Source of the DNA: Erythrophleum ivorense
Taxonomy: Eukaryota > Streptophyta > Magnoliopsida > Fabales > Fabaceae
Reading direction: 5' to 3'
Assembly (NCBI GenBank): GCA_026724425.1
Contig: JAIUCV010000076.1
Location: forward strand, 7,049,948 to 7,113,947
Length of the DNA: 64,000 bases
Shown: positions 1 through 12,041 of the stretch, piece by piece
Position numbering within the stretch: the stretch's first letter is position 1
Layout of the letters: each line of letters starts with the position of its first letter
Notes under the pieces: model-generated
Told to the model about the DNA's origin: nothing
Databases searched by the model: none
The model's input: the letters and a program-made list of their open reading frames with translations, nothing else
Translations under genes and position numbers: made by a program

Positions 1-196
1 GGTTACTTGATCAAAGAAGTGTTACAAGACAAGATGCACTTGGAGCCATCCAGTACTAGGAGCTTTCTACAGCCTCCACACTTGCCTAACACCTAAGGAA
101 CACAAGGAGTCGAGCTATAAAGACTTTAAACTAGCGCTTATGGGAGGCAACCCATAAAGACTTTGAGGACAAGCAAAAGGCTAAGTCTGGGGGAAT
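1..196 (+). mobile_element. Gypsy (Athila-like) 3' internal tail and polypurine tract
   Basis: Non-coding tail of a Ty3/gypsy element whose coding part must lie upstream of the window. The phrases 'gggaggcaacccata', 'gaggacaagcaaaagg' and 'gtctggggga' just before a TGATAT LTR start are typical of Athila/Tat-type Gypsy 3' ends. The purine-rich stretch about 187-194 is the likely polypurine tract. No ORF is credible here. Lineage is from memory, so Athila-like is tentative. Confidence 0.6.
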
Positions 197-1772
197 TGAT
201 ATATCCATATTTTACATGTTTTTACCTTGGTTTTCTTTATGTTTTTCTTATCTAATAATAATGATTTTGTATCCAAGAGGTAGTTTTCTTGTATATTATG
301 GTTTTGGGAAGCAAATAGGTCAAAATGGCAAAAAGAAGGCAAAAGAGCTTCAAACAATGATCCATGCAAGTTCCCAAGTCAAGAGCTTCAACAAAACTCA
401 AGTTAGCCGGTTTCCGCATTCGGACAGAATCGAAGCATCCGAAAGATGACCGCAGCAAAGGGTCTTTCCTACGTCCAAATCATGAGATTTTTATATGGAA
501 AGATAGATAAATGAGTCATGCGTCGCGACGAATTTTAATTGGGCTATTTGGAGCAGAAATGCGGCCTAGGATCTTTTTCTCCCAAGACATCTCTGTCTGG
601 CGAGTAAGTGAAGCCCATGGAGCTTGGATGAGCGAAATGGACCGGGATCACTTCGGGCCAAGCCTAAACCTCATCATGACTCAATCCCACATCTCTACAC
701 GCGAAAAGAAGCTGGCTGCCGCGCCTCACTCAAGACTTGGAGAGCAAGTTCACGCGGGGAGAAGAAATGGAAAGTTTCCTCTTCTCCTTTGCGCATTAAC
801 TCAGCCGACCTAGCCTCCCCTCAACTATATGTACTTGCTTTTAGCCTCTTGTATCGATATCACGAATCAATAGACACAACTCTCTTCTTCTTTCAGTCAA
901 TAAACCGGAGCCACTTAGGTGGTCTCCTTGTTCTTTCTTTTCTTTTGCATTTTGTACATACTCGCATGTTTTAGCTTTTAGTCTAGGGTTTTAGAGGTTT
1001 CTCTCTAGGGGAAGCGGCGGCTTGATTCCTATCACTCAGCCTTCTTTCCCTAGGACCATGAGATCCTCTCTACTCCCTTAGACTCGTTATTGAATCATGG
1101 ATCTTTCAAAGAAGACATGACATGATAAGCCATCAAGAATCGGTTGTTAAAGAAAGGGAAACCTTATGGTTCACCATCTTTATTCATACCTAAAGCTTGT
1201 TGCTAGAGTAGCTAACTAGTGACTTGATCCAAGGTTGATATACTCTCCAAAAGCTTGTTATATCCCCAGTCCTAATATTTGATGGGCAAATCGTCTTAGG
1301 CTATGAAAGTAGACCTAAGGAGTTTTGTGAACAATCACTACTCGATTTTATTGCGTGTTTCACTCTTCAATGACCATGTGAAAGCTGAGTCCATTGGTTT
1401 AAGAAACAAAGGTGGTCGGAGCCACGAAAGTGGGATGACCACATCTTAGTGTTTTGAGTTCATAGAAACCGGATTTAACAAACTTTTCAATTGATTTGGC
1501 TTATGTCTTTTGCGGATTATCCTTTGCTCAATAATGATGTTTGTAAAGTTTGCATTTGTTATTTACTTTCCCTTATAAAACAAAAATACAAAACCCCTTG
1601 CATATTATTGATTTAGCTTAACCAAATCTTTACCAATGTGTAGTGTGTAATTCGCATTCTCCTGTGGATCGACCCCTAAGTACTACGACAACATGTTGTG
1701 CACTTGCAACCATGTTTAGCTTAGGGTTTTTATTACTTGCATATATACCACACCCTTGTTTGGCACACATCA
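197..1772 (+). repeat. Athila-like LTR, copy 1
   Basis: About 1.58-kb LTR running from TGATATATCC to CACACATCA, ends that form a short TGAT/ATCA inverted repeat. It follows a polypurine tract and is nearly identical to 6192-7766 and to the split third copy from 8437. A TATA-like sequence at about 825-830 precedes a likely transcription start. The 3' boundary is tentative because no clear tRNA primer-binding site (TGGCGCC type) follows it. Small ORFs inside are LTR shadow. Confidence 0.65.
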
Positions 1773-2346
1773 TTTTACAAAGGGTACGACTCCTTATCCT
1801 CACCAAATAGTGAAAGTCTACGTGAGTTCGGTTTCCCCTCTCTCTCCCCTCCAATTTTAAGAAAAAGCATCAAGGTCCAAGTAACCGGGGATTAGGTGGC
1901 AACCACCATCAATACTCACGTCTATGGAAGACCCATTGATCCAAATAACCGGGGATTAGGTGGCTACAACCATCAATACTCGCGTCTATGGAAGATCCAT
2001 CAAAAACCTCCACAAAGAGGAGAAGAAGTCGAATAAAAAAATACTTTTCTACCCTAAAAAAGGGATCAATCGACTTAAGGAGTGAGAAGAGAGGGAGGTG
2101 AAACAAGAGCCAAGACAAGTGTTTAAACACAAGAGGATGAGAAAGAGATCATAAACCCTTTGATCGATATCCCCTAGTTGAGACCACACCTTTAAAAACT
2201 GAAGGAGTCAAAGGAGGTGAGCCCGGATGGTCATATGGAGTGTGGGTTACTTTGGGATGACTGCTAAACTCAATGTAAGTACTCATGCTCCTCATCATAA
2301 AGCCAAAACCGTTTTTCATGTGGATTACTAAAACATAAGCTAACGT
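1773..2346 (+). mobile_element. Short internal region between Athila-like LTRs (part 1)
   Basis: Leader-like sequence after LTR copy 1, repeated at 7767-8340. It includes a roughly 55-bp direct repeat containing 'ccggggattaggtgg' at about 1883 and 1946. No gag or pol is present. The region resumes at 6096 after the solo LTR inserted at 2347, so the original internal region was only about 670 bp. Confidence 0.6.
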
Positions 2347-3060
2347 TGTAGTAACCCTGAAGTGGGATGAGAGATTATGACTGATGATCATATTGGAGAG
2401 GATCCAGAGATCATATAGAGTGTTTCGGTCGAAGAACATTTGAATACGTACGAGTAGAATTGAAGATAGAATGGGAGAAACCGTTATGGGACGGTACGGT
2501 CGATCCGGGTAAAGACGGACAAGAGCTCGATCGAGTGGGAAGAAGAGCCGACTGACCAAACGTGGTCCGAATGGGATGAAAACTTGGGGACAACAAGAAG
2601 ACCTCAAAACAAACCATCTGGTTGAGACAGAAGTTGATTTGGACGAGCGGATCTTGAGATATGAGTTTTACCGCCTGATGGCTATGCCGAAGGGTGGGAA
2701 GCTTATATCGATGATCGGGTAACGACTAGGAGGAACTGAGTATGGCCGACTATCAAGCGAAGTGATAGGGACGTGACCAAGGTGAGAAATGGTCATGGGA
2801 AGGTCAGCACGCAAGGATGGCCACGGATAAAAATTATTGGCCGCGGGACGAACATTGGATGTACACGAGTGCGGTACGGATGGAGTGCGGAATGTGATCG
2901 CGGTACGGACGAAGTATGGGACGCGATCATGGTCCGGATGGAGAAGTGGGACAGATTGGTTGGAGAAACCTAATTCCACATGTGTTAAAATACACATGCC
3001 ATTTTATGATTGGTGGAGATTTAAGTAAGGACATATGTCACACCAAGAGAGCTTCATAGG

Positions 3061-3312
3061 TGTGTGACTCCTTGAAGCTATTTGCTTGAGGTGTTGGCGT
3101 GTGAGTGAGCATGGAAATCTAGGTGTGTGACTCCTTGAAGCTATTTGCTTGAGGTGTTGGCGTGTGAGTGAGCATGGAAAGCTAGGTGTGTGACTCCTTG
3201 AAGCTATTTGCTTGAGGTGTTGGCGTGTGAGTGAGCATGGAAAGCTAGGTGTGTGACTCCTTAAAGCTACTTGCTGACTTGTTGAAGCTACTTGCTGGAG
3301 GTGTCGGCTTGG
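3061..3312 (+). repeat. 63-bp tandem minisatellite in the solo LTR
   Basis: Units start at 3061, 3124, 3187 and 3250, each opening 'tgtgtgactcctt'. The first three are almost identical and the fourth has diverged. Because 63 is a multiple of three, the minus strand stays open and gives a spurious 107-residue ORF with a 21-residue repeat. I do not regard that as a gene. Confidence 0.9.
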
Positions 3313-3454
3313 GAAGGAGCATGACAAGCTAACCCTTAGGCCAGCACGAGGTGTCGCCGGTTTAAGGCTTCCTCTTCCGCATGTGAAGGAAACCTTGCCA
3401 TTTGTCCGTGATTGTGTCTGGACGGTATTGGACCGTCATCCTCCCTCACTGGCC

Positions 3455-3462
3455 TATAAATA
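3455..3462 (+). promoter_or_regulatory. TATA box of the solo LTR
   Basis: TATAAATA preceded by 'ggcc', about 30 bp before a C-rich 'cagcccc' stretch. It lies roughly one third into the LTR, which places U3 before it and R/U5 after it. This is the clearest core-promoter match in the first 10 kb. Confidence 0.55.
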
Positions 3463-5121
3463 AGAGACCTCAGCCCCTTTAGCTTCCATTTACCATTCCT
3501 TGTGTTACTCCCTTGCATAAAAACCGAGAAAGTTAAGAGAGAAAAGAGTGTGAAATCTTTTCTTTAAGTGTGAGTGTTGAGTGTAGAGAAGCTTTAAGAG
3601 AGAAAGCTTAAGTTGAAGGATAGCTTGGTGGTGTAAGGCGTAGCTGTGGTGTTAGCTAGGCAGTTCATCAAGCGGTTTTGGTGAGTTTTCGATGATAGCT
3701 TCGAGAGTAGCTATGTTTGTGTGATGCATGTAGAATCAAGTAGAAACTTGTAGGTTTCTTTTGATTAGGGGCATGCATATTGTGTGGTGGTTGTTAGTAT
3801 GTGTTATACTAACTTTGTGGTTGCAGGAAGTATGTACGTTAAGCAAGGAGGCTAACGTTATACTTGGTGTGGTTGTGCGGTTTTAACTTCGGTTAAACCG
3901 ATGTGTTTGCATGCATGTTCGGATCCAAGAAAAACATGGGTTGTTGTTCCTTGTGATTGATTGCATGTTGTGTGATTAACGTGTTGTGATATAGGGAAGG
4001 GGAGAAACGCCTAAGTGTTGTCATGAACTAACGGTTTTAGTGCAGGGATGAAGAACACTTAGAGCGGTTTCTGTTTAACCTATTGCATATTGATGCTCTG
4101 AGGTTGTGACCTGATCATTCAAGTATCTTTGTTGAATGATTGTGTATTTTCTTAAGACTAACACATGTGATGTGTTCAGTGTGTTGAGTTCGTTTGAAAA
4201 TGGTTCGGTGAACATATCATGTGTTGCATCGCTACGTTGTGGCAAGTAATGTGGGGAAACAAGAGGTTATGCCAATTACTGTGTCGAACATGTGGTGGTG
4301 GGTGCCGGGAAAGGCTAAACCTTATGTAGTCCAAGGGAGCGTGTAGAGTGTATGTCTTTGACAGCACCCTGTACTCATGGATGCATAAAGGAGGCTGAGT
4401 AAGGACTTAGACCCCACGATGTTCAGTGTAGGATTGCGAACAATGAATGTTGCACCAAGGGCTAGTGGTGAATAACAGGTAGTTATGTCACACTATGCCG
4501 GGAAGGACGTAAGGTGAGTGCCACGAGGGCAGGTCACGTACTTACGTTCCTTGTGTGTGAGGATCATGTATTCGTGTTTAGCATGATCTTTACGTTTGTT
4601 CTTTTTTTTTTTGTGTGAGGAGAAGGACGTATGGAATAGACAGCCCGGGATGTGACCATCTGGGAGACAGAACTCGTGTGGGTTGTGATCCAACGGGATG
4701 TGACTGTCTGGGAGATGGAACTCGGGTAGTGATGTTCTATTCCACGTGCCTTTAGGAGCTAGGATCATGTACTCGTGTTAGGCATGATCTTAGGGGTACA
4801 CACGGTGTTCCTGCTGCCCTGACGGACGTTCACTGAGAAACCCTCTTGGATGGTCCTGAAGGATGACTCAGAGGGTACTTGGGTAGCTCCCATGGCTGAG
4901 TACACACGACGGTGTGTTTGGAAATGCCTAGTTGCACTTTCGGCTAGCGGAAGTGGCTAGGTGGGCTAATCGGCTGCCTGTGGTGTGGTGGGATTAGTCC
5001 GGGTTAACCGGTTGACTGGGTTAACGCGGTTAACTCCCGATTGCAGTTCAGGCCTAGTGTGACTTTGTGTTTGCTAGGTGCGGGTGTGCAGGTCTTCGGA
5101 AACCGTGGGGTACTATAGAGG

Positions 5122-5319
5122 CCTCTAGGTCGAGCAGGGCTCGATAGTGTGTGTGGTGTGTGTAGAGTGTTTCTTGTGTGATAGAAACCTCTAGGTCGAG
5201 CGGGGCTCGATAGTGTGTGTGGTGTGTGTAGAGTGTTTCTTGTGTGTTAGAAACCTCTAGGTTGAGCAGTGGCTCGTTAGAGTGTTGTGTGTGTAGAGAG
5301 TGTTCTTCTGGGAAGAACC
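5122..5319 (+). repeat. 66-bp tandem minisatellite in the solo LTR
   Basis: Units start at 5122, 5188 and 5254 with 'cctctaggt(c/t)gagc', followed by GT-rich sequence and 'agagtgtttcttgtgtg'. The third copy degrades towards 5319. Confidence 0.85.
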
Positions 5320-5837
5320 TCTCGGGTGTTAGATCACTAGTGTGTTGTGATCTTGGAGTTACTCGGGATGAGTAATCTCTTGTGTTGTTAGGATAACTTG
5401 TAAGAGTTATCCTTGTGTTTTGTCTTGGCAGGTTGAAGAGCGTGGTGAAAGACAATACGGTTGTATTGGTCTATGGCGTGAGCTAGAGAGCTTTGCTACG
5501 GCATTGTCTCTAGTGTGTTTGAAGTTATTTGATTCAAGCTTCCGCTTGTGCATTGCTTTGATTGTGTATTGATTGGGATTTGGGTTGGGGTTATATTTGT
5601 TGTATTGTAGAGGGTTTCCAAGCTCACTAAGTAATCCTAGATTACTTATGATGACTCTATTTGTTTCAGGTAACCCTAGAAGTGGTGTGGAACTTGGACG
5701 TGGAAGGCCGGAGTAGATTGCGGTGTATTTTGTAAAACTGTGTAAGATTGCCGTTGTTTTTCTTTAAGTCTTTTGTTTTATATTCGTAAAACCCGGGTTG
5801 TAACTTACGGTTTTATGTAAGACAATGTTTATGTTTC

Positions 5838-5843
5838 AATAAA
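5838..5843 (+). terminator. Poly(A) signal in the solo LTR
   Basis: AATAAA within 'ttcaataaaagtaag', near the 3' end of the 3.7-kb LTR and about 2.4 kb after its TATA box, the expected place for the R/U5 border. Confidence 0.4.
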
Positions 5844-6191
5844 AGTAAGTTTTTATGTGTATTAAATACTCGGTTTTAATGATATTAGTCTTGTCCGGAC
5901 TAACATAACTCTTGGCTTGAATACGGGTTGGCAAGCCTTAGGTTCTTGTCGAGAGGGTCGGATATCAAAGACGGACTGACCTCGGCTTTACTTTGTGTGT
6001 TGCCTTGAGGATGGATCGTCGATGGTATATCGGCATATTGTGGCATCCGACCGACGCGGGCTATGTCTAGCACGTGTCGGGGGTGTTACAAACGTGGATT
6101 TTCAAAATGCATTGAGAGTTCTCATGTTTTCAAACCTCTTTTCCTCTCTTAGTTTGCTTGAGGACAAGCAAAAGGCTAAGTCTGGGGGAGT

Positions 6192-7766
6192 TGATATATC
6201 CATATTTTACATGTTTTTACCTTGGTTTTCTTTATGTTTTCTTATCTAATAATAATGATTTTGTATCCAAGAGGTAGTTTTCTTGTATATTATGGTTTTG
6301 GGAAGCAAATAGGTCAAAATGGCAAAAAGAAGGCAAAAGAGCTTCAAACAATGATCCATGCAAGTTCCCAAGTCAAGAGCTTCAACAAAACTCAAGTTAG
6401 CCGGTTTCCGCATTCGGACAGAATCGAAGCATCCGAAAGATGACCGCGGCAAAGGGTCTTTCCTACGTCCAAATCATGAGATCTTTATATGGAAAGATAG
6501 ATAAATGAGTCATGCGTCGCGAAGAAGTTGAATTGGGCTATTTGGAGCAGAAATGCGGCCTAGGATCTTTTTCTCCCAAGACATGTCCGTCTGGCGAGTA
6601 AGTGAAGCCCATGGAGTTTGGATGAGCGAAATGGACCGGGATCACTTCGGGCCAAGCCTAAACCTCATCATGACTCAAGCCCACATCTCTACACGCGAAA
6701 AGAATCTGGCTGCCGCGCCTCACTCAAGACTTGGAGAGCAAGTTCACGCGGGGAGAAGAAATGGAAAGTTTCCTCTTCTCCTTTGCGCATTAACTCAGCC
6801 GACCTAGCCTCCCCTCAACTATATATACTTGCTTTTAGCCTCTTGTATCGATATCACGAATCAATAGACACAACTCTCTTCTTCTTTCAGTCAATAAACC
6901 GGAGCCACTTAGGTGGTCTCCTTGTTCTTTCTTTTCTTTTGCATTTTGTACATACTCGCATGTTTTAGCTTTTAGTCTAGGGTTTTAGAGGTTTCTCTCT
7001 AGGGGAAGCGGCGGCTTGATTCCTATCACTCAGCCTTCTTTCCCTAGGACCATGAGATCCTCTATACTCCCTTAGACTCGTTATTGAATCATGGATCTTT
7101 CAAAGAAGACATGACATGATAAGCCATCAAGAATCGGTTGTTAAAGAAAGGGAAACCTTATGGTTCACCATCTTTATTCATACCTAAAGCTTGTTGCTAG
7201 AGTAGCTAACTAGTGACTTGATCCAAGGTTGATATACTCTCCAAAAGCTTGTTATATCCCTAATCATAATATTTGGTGGGCAAATCGTCTTAGGCTATGA
7301 AAGTAGACCTAAGGAGTTTTGTGAACAATCACTACTCGATTTTATTGCGTGTTTCACTCTTCAATGACCATGTGAAAGCTGAGTCCATTGGTTTAAGAAA
7401 CATAGGTGGTCGGAGCAACGAAAGTGGGATGACCACATCTTAGTGTTTTGAGTTCATAGAAACCAGATTTAACAAACTTTTCAATTGATTTGGCTTATGT
7501 CTTTTGCGGATTATCCTTTGCTCAATAATGATGTTTGTAAAGTTTGCATTTGTTATTTACTTTCCCTTATAAAACAAAAATACAAAACCCCTTGCATATT
7601 ATTGATTTAGCTTAACCAAATCTTTACCAATGTGTAGTGTGTAATTCGCATTCTCCTGTGGATCGACCCCTAAGTACTACGACAACATGTTGTGCACTTG
7701 CAACCATGTTTAGCTTAGGGTTTTTATTACTTGCATATATACCACACCCTTGTTTGGCACACATCA
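6192..7766 (+). repeat. Athila-like LTR, copy 2
   Basis: 1575-bp LTR nearly identical to copy 1, with the same TGATATATCC start after the purine tract and the same CACACATCA end. A perfect TATATATA lies at 6820-6827, where copy 1 has TATATGTA. The upstream piece 6096-6191 is the 3' part of the short internal region. Confidence 0.7.
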
Positions 7767-8436
7767 TTTTACAAAGGGTACGACTCCTTATCCTCACCAA
7801 ATAGTGAAAGTCTACGTGAGTTCGGTTTCCCCTCTCTCTCCGCTCCAATTTTAAGAAAAACCATGAAGGTCCAAGTAACCGGGGATTAGGTGGCAACCAC
7901 CATCAATACTCGCGTCTATGGAAGACCCATTGATCCAAATAACCGGGGATTAGGTGGCTACAACCATCAATACTCGCGTCTATGGAAGATCCATCAAAAA
8001 CCTCCACAAAGAGGAGAAGAAGTCGAATAAAAAAATACTTTGCTACCCTAAAAAAGGGATCAATCGACTTAAGGAGTGAGAAGAGAGGGAGGTGGAACAA
8101 GAGCCAAGACAAGTGTTTAAACACAAGAGGATGAGAAAGAGATCATAAACCCTTTGATCGATATCCCCTAGTTGAGACCACACCTTTAAAAACTGAAGGA
8201 GTCAAAGGAGGTGAGCCCGGATGGTCATATGGAGTGTGGGATACTTTGGGATGACTGCTAAACTCAATGTAAGTACTCATGCTCCTCATCATAAAGCCAA
8301 AACCGTTTTTCATGTGGATTACTAAAACATAAGCTAACGTGGATTTTCAAAATGCATTGAGAGTTCTCATGTTTTCAAACCTCTTTTCCTCTCTTAGTTT
8401 GCTTGAGGACAAGCAAAAGGCTAAGTCTGGGAGAGT
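7767..8436 (+). mobile_element. Short internal region between Athila-like LTRs (uninterrupted copy)
   Basis: 670 bp linking LTR copies 2 and 3. It joins a leader-like part (7767-8340) directly to the tail with 'gcttgaggacaagcaaaagg' and a purine tract. Gag, pol and any env-like ORF are missing, so this is an internally deleted element that spread or was duplicated as LTR-internal-LTR units. Confidence 0.65.
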
Positions 8437-9370
8437 TGATATATCCATATTTTAAATGTTTTTACCTTGGTTTTCTTTATGTTTTCTTATCTAATAATAA
8501 TGATTTTGTATCCAAGAGGTAGTTTTCTTGTATATTATGGTTTTGGGAAGCAAATAGGTCAAAATGGCAAAAATAAGTCAATAGAGCTTCAAACAATGAT
8601 CCATGCAAGTTCCCAAGTCAAGAGCTTCAACAAAACTCAAGTTAGCCGGTTTCCGCATTCGGACAGAATCGAAGCATCCGAAAGATGACCGCGGCAAAGG
8701 GTCTTTCCTACGTCCAAATCATGAGATCATTATATGGAAAGATAGATAAATGAGTCATGCGTCGCGAGAAGTGGAATTGGGCTATTTGGAGCAGAAATGC
8801 GGCCTAGGATCTTTGTCTCCCAAGACATGTCCGTCTGGCGAGTAAGTGAAGCCCATGGAGCTTGGATGAGCGAAATGGACCGGGATCACTTCGGGCCAAG
8901 CCTAAACCTCATCATGACTCAAGCCCACATCTCTACACGCAAAAAGAAGCTGGCTGCCGCGCCTCACTCAGGTGGTGATTGGTTAACCCGCTACCACCCG
9001 CAAACGCAGCTTTTGCGGGTAGTAGCGGTTATTGGCGTTTGACAACAATCATCGCAAACGCTTTCAACCGCTTCAAACCGCTCCAGATCCCTCAAGATTC
9101 CTCAAAATCAAAAGCTCCTTCCCAGCAGCGTTTGCGGTTGCGGGCGGTTGCGGGTGAATAATTAAAAAAAAAAAATCAAAAACACAAATTTATTTAAAAT
9201 CTGAAAATAAATAATAATCTTTATTAAAAAAATTAAGATTTAGATATTATAATCACAATAAAAATAAAAATATTTGATATTTGTTTGGTAAAATTCATTA
9301 AAAACATATTACAATTTTATATTTCTAAGTTCTACAAATTAAAGTTCTCTTCATAAATGTTCACATCATA

Positions 9371-9413
<43 letters not shown>

Positions 9414-10288
9414 AACAAAAAATAAAATGGTAATTTAAATTTAATTTCCACACTAAATTTTAATAGAAATCACATTTTATCTAAATTATAGAAATTAAAA
9501 GATGAACATAAGTATTATATACATATTATTTCTTATAAATTTTTATTATTAATTATGTTGAACTATAAATTTATAATTGTTCAATATAATATAGTTTTAA
9601 TGTTTTATAATTATAAAATGTGTTTATATTGTTAATTTATTGTTAAACCGCTATTTTACTCGCTGGTCAACCAGTCAAAAATATTCCGCAAACGCATCAG
9701 CTCTCAATCGCTATACCAGTCGTACAAACAACTTAATTACGCGTTTAACCGCAAACTCCCACTTCAGTAAACTCCCGCAACCGCAACCGCAACCGCAGCG
9801 TTTAAACCAGTCAGGCCCTCAAGACTTGGAGAGCAAGTTCATGCGGGGAGAAGAAATGGAAAGTTTCCTCTTCTCCTTTGCGCATTAACTCAGCCGACCT
9901 AGCCTCCCCGCAACTATATATACTTGCTTTTAGCCTCTTGTATTGATATCACGAATCAATAGACACAACTCTCTTCTTCTTTCAGTCAATAAACCGGAGC
10001 CACTTAGGTGGTCTCCTTGTTCTTTCTTTTCTTTTGCATTTTGTACATACTCGCATGTTTTAGCTTTTAGTCTAGGGTTTTAGAGGTTTCTCTCTAGGGG
10101 AAGCGGCGGCTTGATTCCTATCACTCAGCCTTCTTTCCCTAGGACCATGAGATCCTCTCTACTCCCTTAGACTCGTTATTGAATCATGGATCTTTCAAAG
10201 AAGACATGACATGATAAGCCATCAAGAATCGGTTGTTAAAGAAAGGGAAACCTTATGGTTCACCATCTTTATTCATACCTAAAGCTTG
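8437..10288 (+). repeat. Athila-like LTR, copy 3, interrupted and truncated
   Basis: Matches copies 1 and 2 from 8437 to 8970 and again from about 9820 to 10288. The insertion at 8970-9819 splits it. At 10288 homology stops abruptly after 'cctaaagcttgt', where LTR copy 1 is at about 1201, so roughly the last 570 bp of the LTR are missing. CACTA transposon sequence follows at once. Confidence 0.75.
8970..9819. mobile_element. AT-rich hAT-like insertion in LTR copy 3
   Basis: 850 bp absent from the other two LTR copies. Its ends form an imperfect inverted repeat: AGGTGGTGATTGG on the left and, read inward from the right, AGGGCCTGACTGG, each followed by 'ttnaac' and multiple 'aaccgc' or 'gcggttg' motifs. 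Such ends resemble non-autonomous plant hAT elements. A clean 8-bp duplication is not visible, only a shared 'ctca'. It contains an (AT)n tract at about 9374-9411 and no protein-coding ORF. Confidence 0.6.
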
Positions 10289-11408
10289 TATATTATCGGC
10301 CATAGAGAGTATTGCCTACTAGACATGCCGAAAGGACTAAATCCATCTGGGCAAAGACCCAAGTAGACATTTCTTTTCTCGCTAGCGAAATCTGGATGCA
10401 CCGCCTGAAAGTGTTTCCACGCTTTAGCATCAGAAGGATGCCTAATCTCTCCTTCTGTCTGTGAATGATCGGCATGCCATCTCATCAATCCTGCCGTCCT
10501 CTCAGACTGATACAGTCTTCGCAATGTATCTTTTATTGGTAGGTACCACATTCGTTGGTACGGTACCTTGTTTCGCCCACGACCTTGTGGCTTGTATCGT
10601 GGCTTATGACAAAATCGACACTCCTGCAACTTATCATCATCTTTCCAGTATAGCATGCAATTATCAACACAAACATCTATCATCTGAGAAGGCAACCCAA
10701 GACTAAACACCAGTTTCTGTATATCGTAATACGAATCAGCAGCTACATTATCATCTGGTAAGATATCCTTAATTAGATCAGCCCAACCGTCCATGATAAA
10801 CTGACTTAGATTACCATCAGTTTTAAGAGTCATCATCCTTGCTGCAACTGACAATTTAGTGTGCCCCTTAGTACATCCATCGTACAAAGGCTGATCTGCT
10901 GCTGCTAAAATATCAAAAAACTTTCTTGCATCTGCATTGGGTTCCTCATACGCCACATTATGAGGATCTCCAAATGTACTTGCGGTTTCAGGAAATGCAT
11001 CTGTCACCATTTCATGCATCCTATCAACTTCACTACCGTAATTAACAGGATGATGTTCAAATACTGGATCCACATTTTCCTCAAAATGCATTCCTTCATT
11101 AATATAATTACTACTGCTACTACTAGCTGCATTTCCTCCATGATCTTCCCCATGGCAATACCAAATATAATAATTCTGCATAAATCCTATATTCAACAGA
11201 TGCGACCATATCTTGAGATAAGCAAAAATTTTCTATTCATGCATTTTGGACAAGGACAGTACATGTACTTATTACCGCTTTCGATCGTAATTTGCAATGT
11301 GCTGGCCTGGTACATGAATCCTTCAAGGCCATCTCTGAACTCTTTCCTCAGCAACCCGTCGGAATCGTTACGATTGTACATCCATTCCCGTAGCTGATAA
11401 ATTGACAT
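10279..11408 (-). pseudogene. CACTA TNP2-like transposase, N-terminal remnant
   Basis: Two overlapping reading frames. The first (11408-11193) is the transposase-associated N-terminal domain with a CPCPKC motif. The second (11196 to about 10289) holds the start of the TNP2 domain, including a C-X2-C pair (CRFC), an RMWYLPIKDTLRRLY block, MRWHAD, RNVYLGL and DGFSPFG. The frames do not join cleanly near 11200-11230, so a small indel is likely. The DDE catalytic part would lie beyond the truncation. The last residues are encoded by the adjoining LTR sequence. Confidence 0.85.
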
Positions 11409-11987
11409 ATTCTATTTTTTTCTCAGATTTTTTTTAGTTTTTTGGGAGAAGAAGTTTATGTGTTTGAGAGTGAAATTTTCGTCATTGGAACTCACGGTAT
11501 ATATAAAAACTTTTGTGAACTTTACAACGACTTTGCAACGAAAATTTCCAACCAATTTCCAACGACTTCATTTTTTTACAACGAGTTAACATCGATTTGA
11601 ACTGTTGTTAAAAAACCGGTGTTAATCTTTAATACACGTTATAAATCATACGCTCACCTAAATCTCTCGTTGTAAAAACGTCAGAATTTTGCGACGATGT
11701 TACATCAAAAATTAAGTTACACTTAAAATTGTTGTTAAATCGACGTTATTTAACTACGTAAATAAATCGTTGTAAAATCGTCGTAAATTGTTGTATAACG
11801 TGGTCAATTCGTCGTAAAATCGAAGCACGTTTACGACGGATTTAAGACGACACGTTTTCGTCCCAAGTTACGACGATTTTACGACGAAATAGTTTTTCGT
11901 CGTAAATTAGTTACAAAATGGAGGTAGTTAAACGACGAATGAATTTCGTCGCAATGGTCGTCGCAAACGCTTTGTTTTGTTGTAGTG
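10289..11987 (-). mobile_element. Truncated CACTA (En/Spm) DNA transposon
   Basis: Read on the minus strand, the right-hand end starts CACTACAACAAAAC (11987 inward), the classic CACTA terminus. Subterminal sequence at about 11640-11970 is dense in short 'cgtcgtaaa' and 'ttacgacg' repeats, as expected for the transposase-binding zone. Transposase exons follow at 11408-10279. The element stops at 10288/10289 inside the TNP2 coding region, so the other terminus and most of the transposase are gone. It cannot be autonomous. Confidence 0.88.
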
Positions 11988-12041
11988 TCTGAATTTTGTA
12001 TAACAAGCAATAGCATTATTACAAACAAATGGGGAACCATT

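Larger units (their letters stand above)
2347..6090 (+). mobile_element. 3.74-kb solo LTR (Gypsy-type), TSD AACGT
   Basis: Bounded by TGTAGTAACCC on the left and GGGGTGTTACA on the right, and flanked by the 5-bp duplication AACGT at 2342-2346 and 6091-6095. The uninterrupted site is visible in the neighbouring tandem copy at 8336-8341. Inside are a TATA box (3455-3462), two minisatellites and a poly(A) signal (5838-5843), which is U3-R-U5 order, and no convincing protein. A solo LTR left by LTR-LTR recombination fits best. A non-autonomous element is the alternative. The length suits large-LTR Tat/Ogre-type elements, but the family is not identified. Confidence 0.75.

Noticed and set aside
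624..974. 116-residue ORF repeated at 6618-6968
   Set aside because: It lies inside the Athila-like LTR around its TATA box. Conservation reflects LTR identity, not coding.
3004..3327. 107-residue minus-strand ORF with a 21-residue repeat
   Set aside because: It is the translation of a 63-bp minisatellite (a multiple of three) and lacks any domain or gene context.
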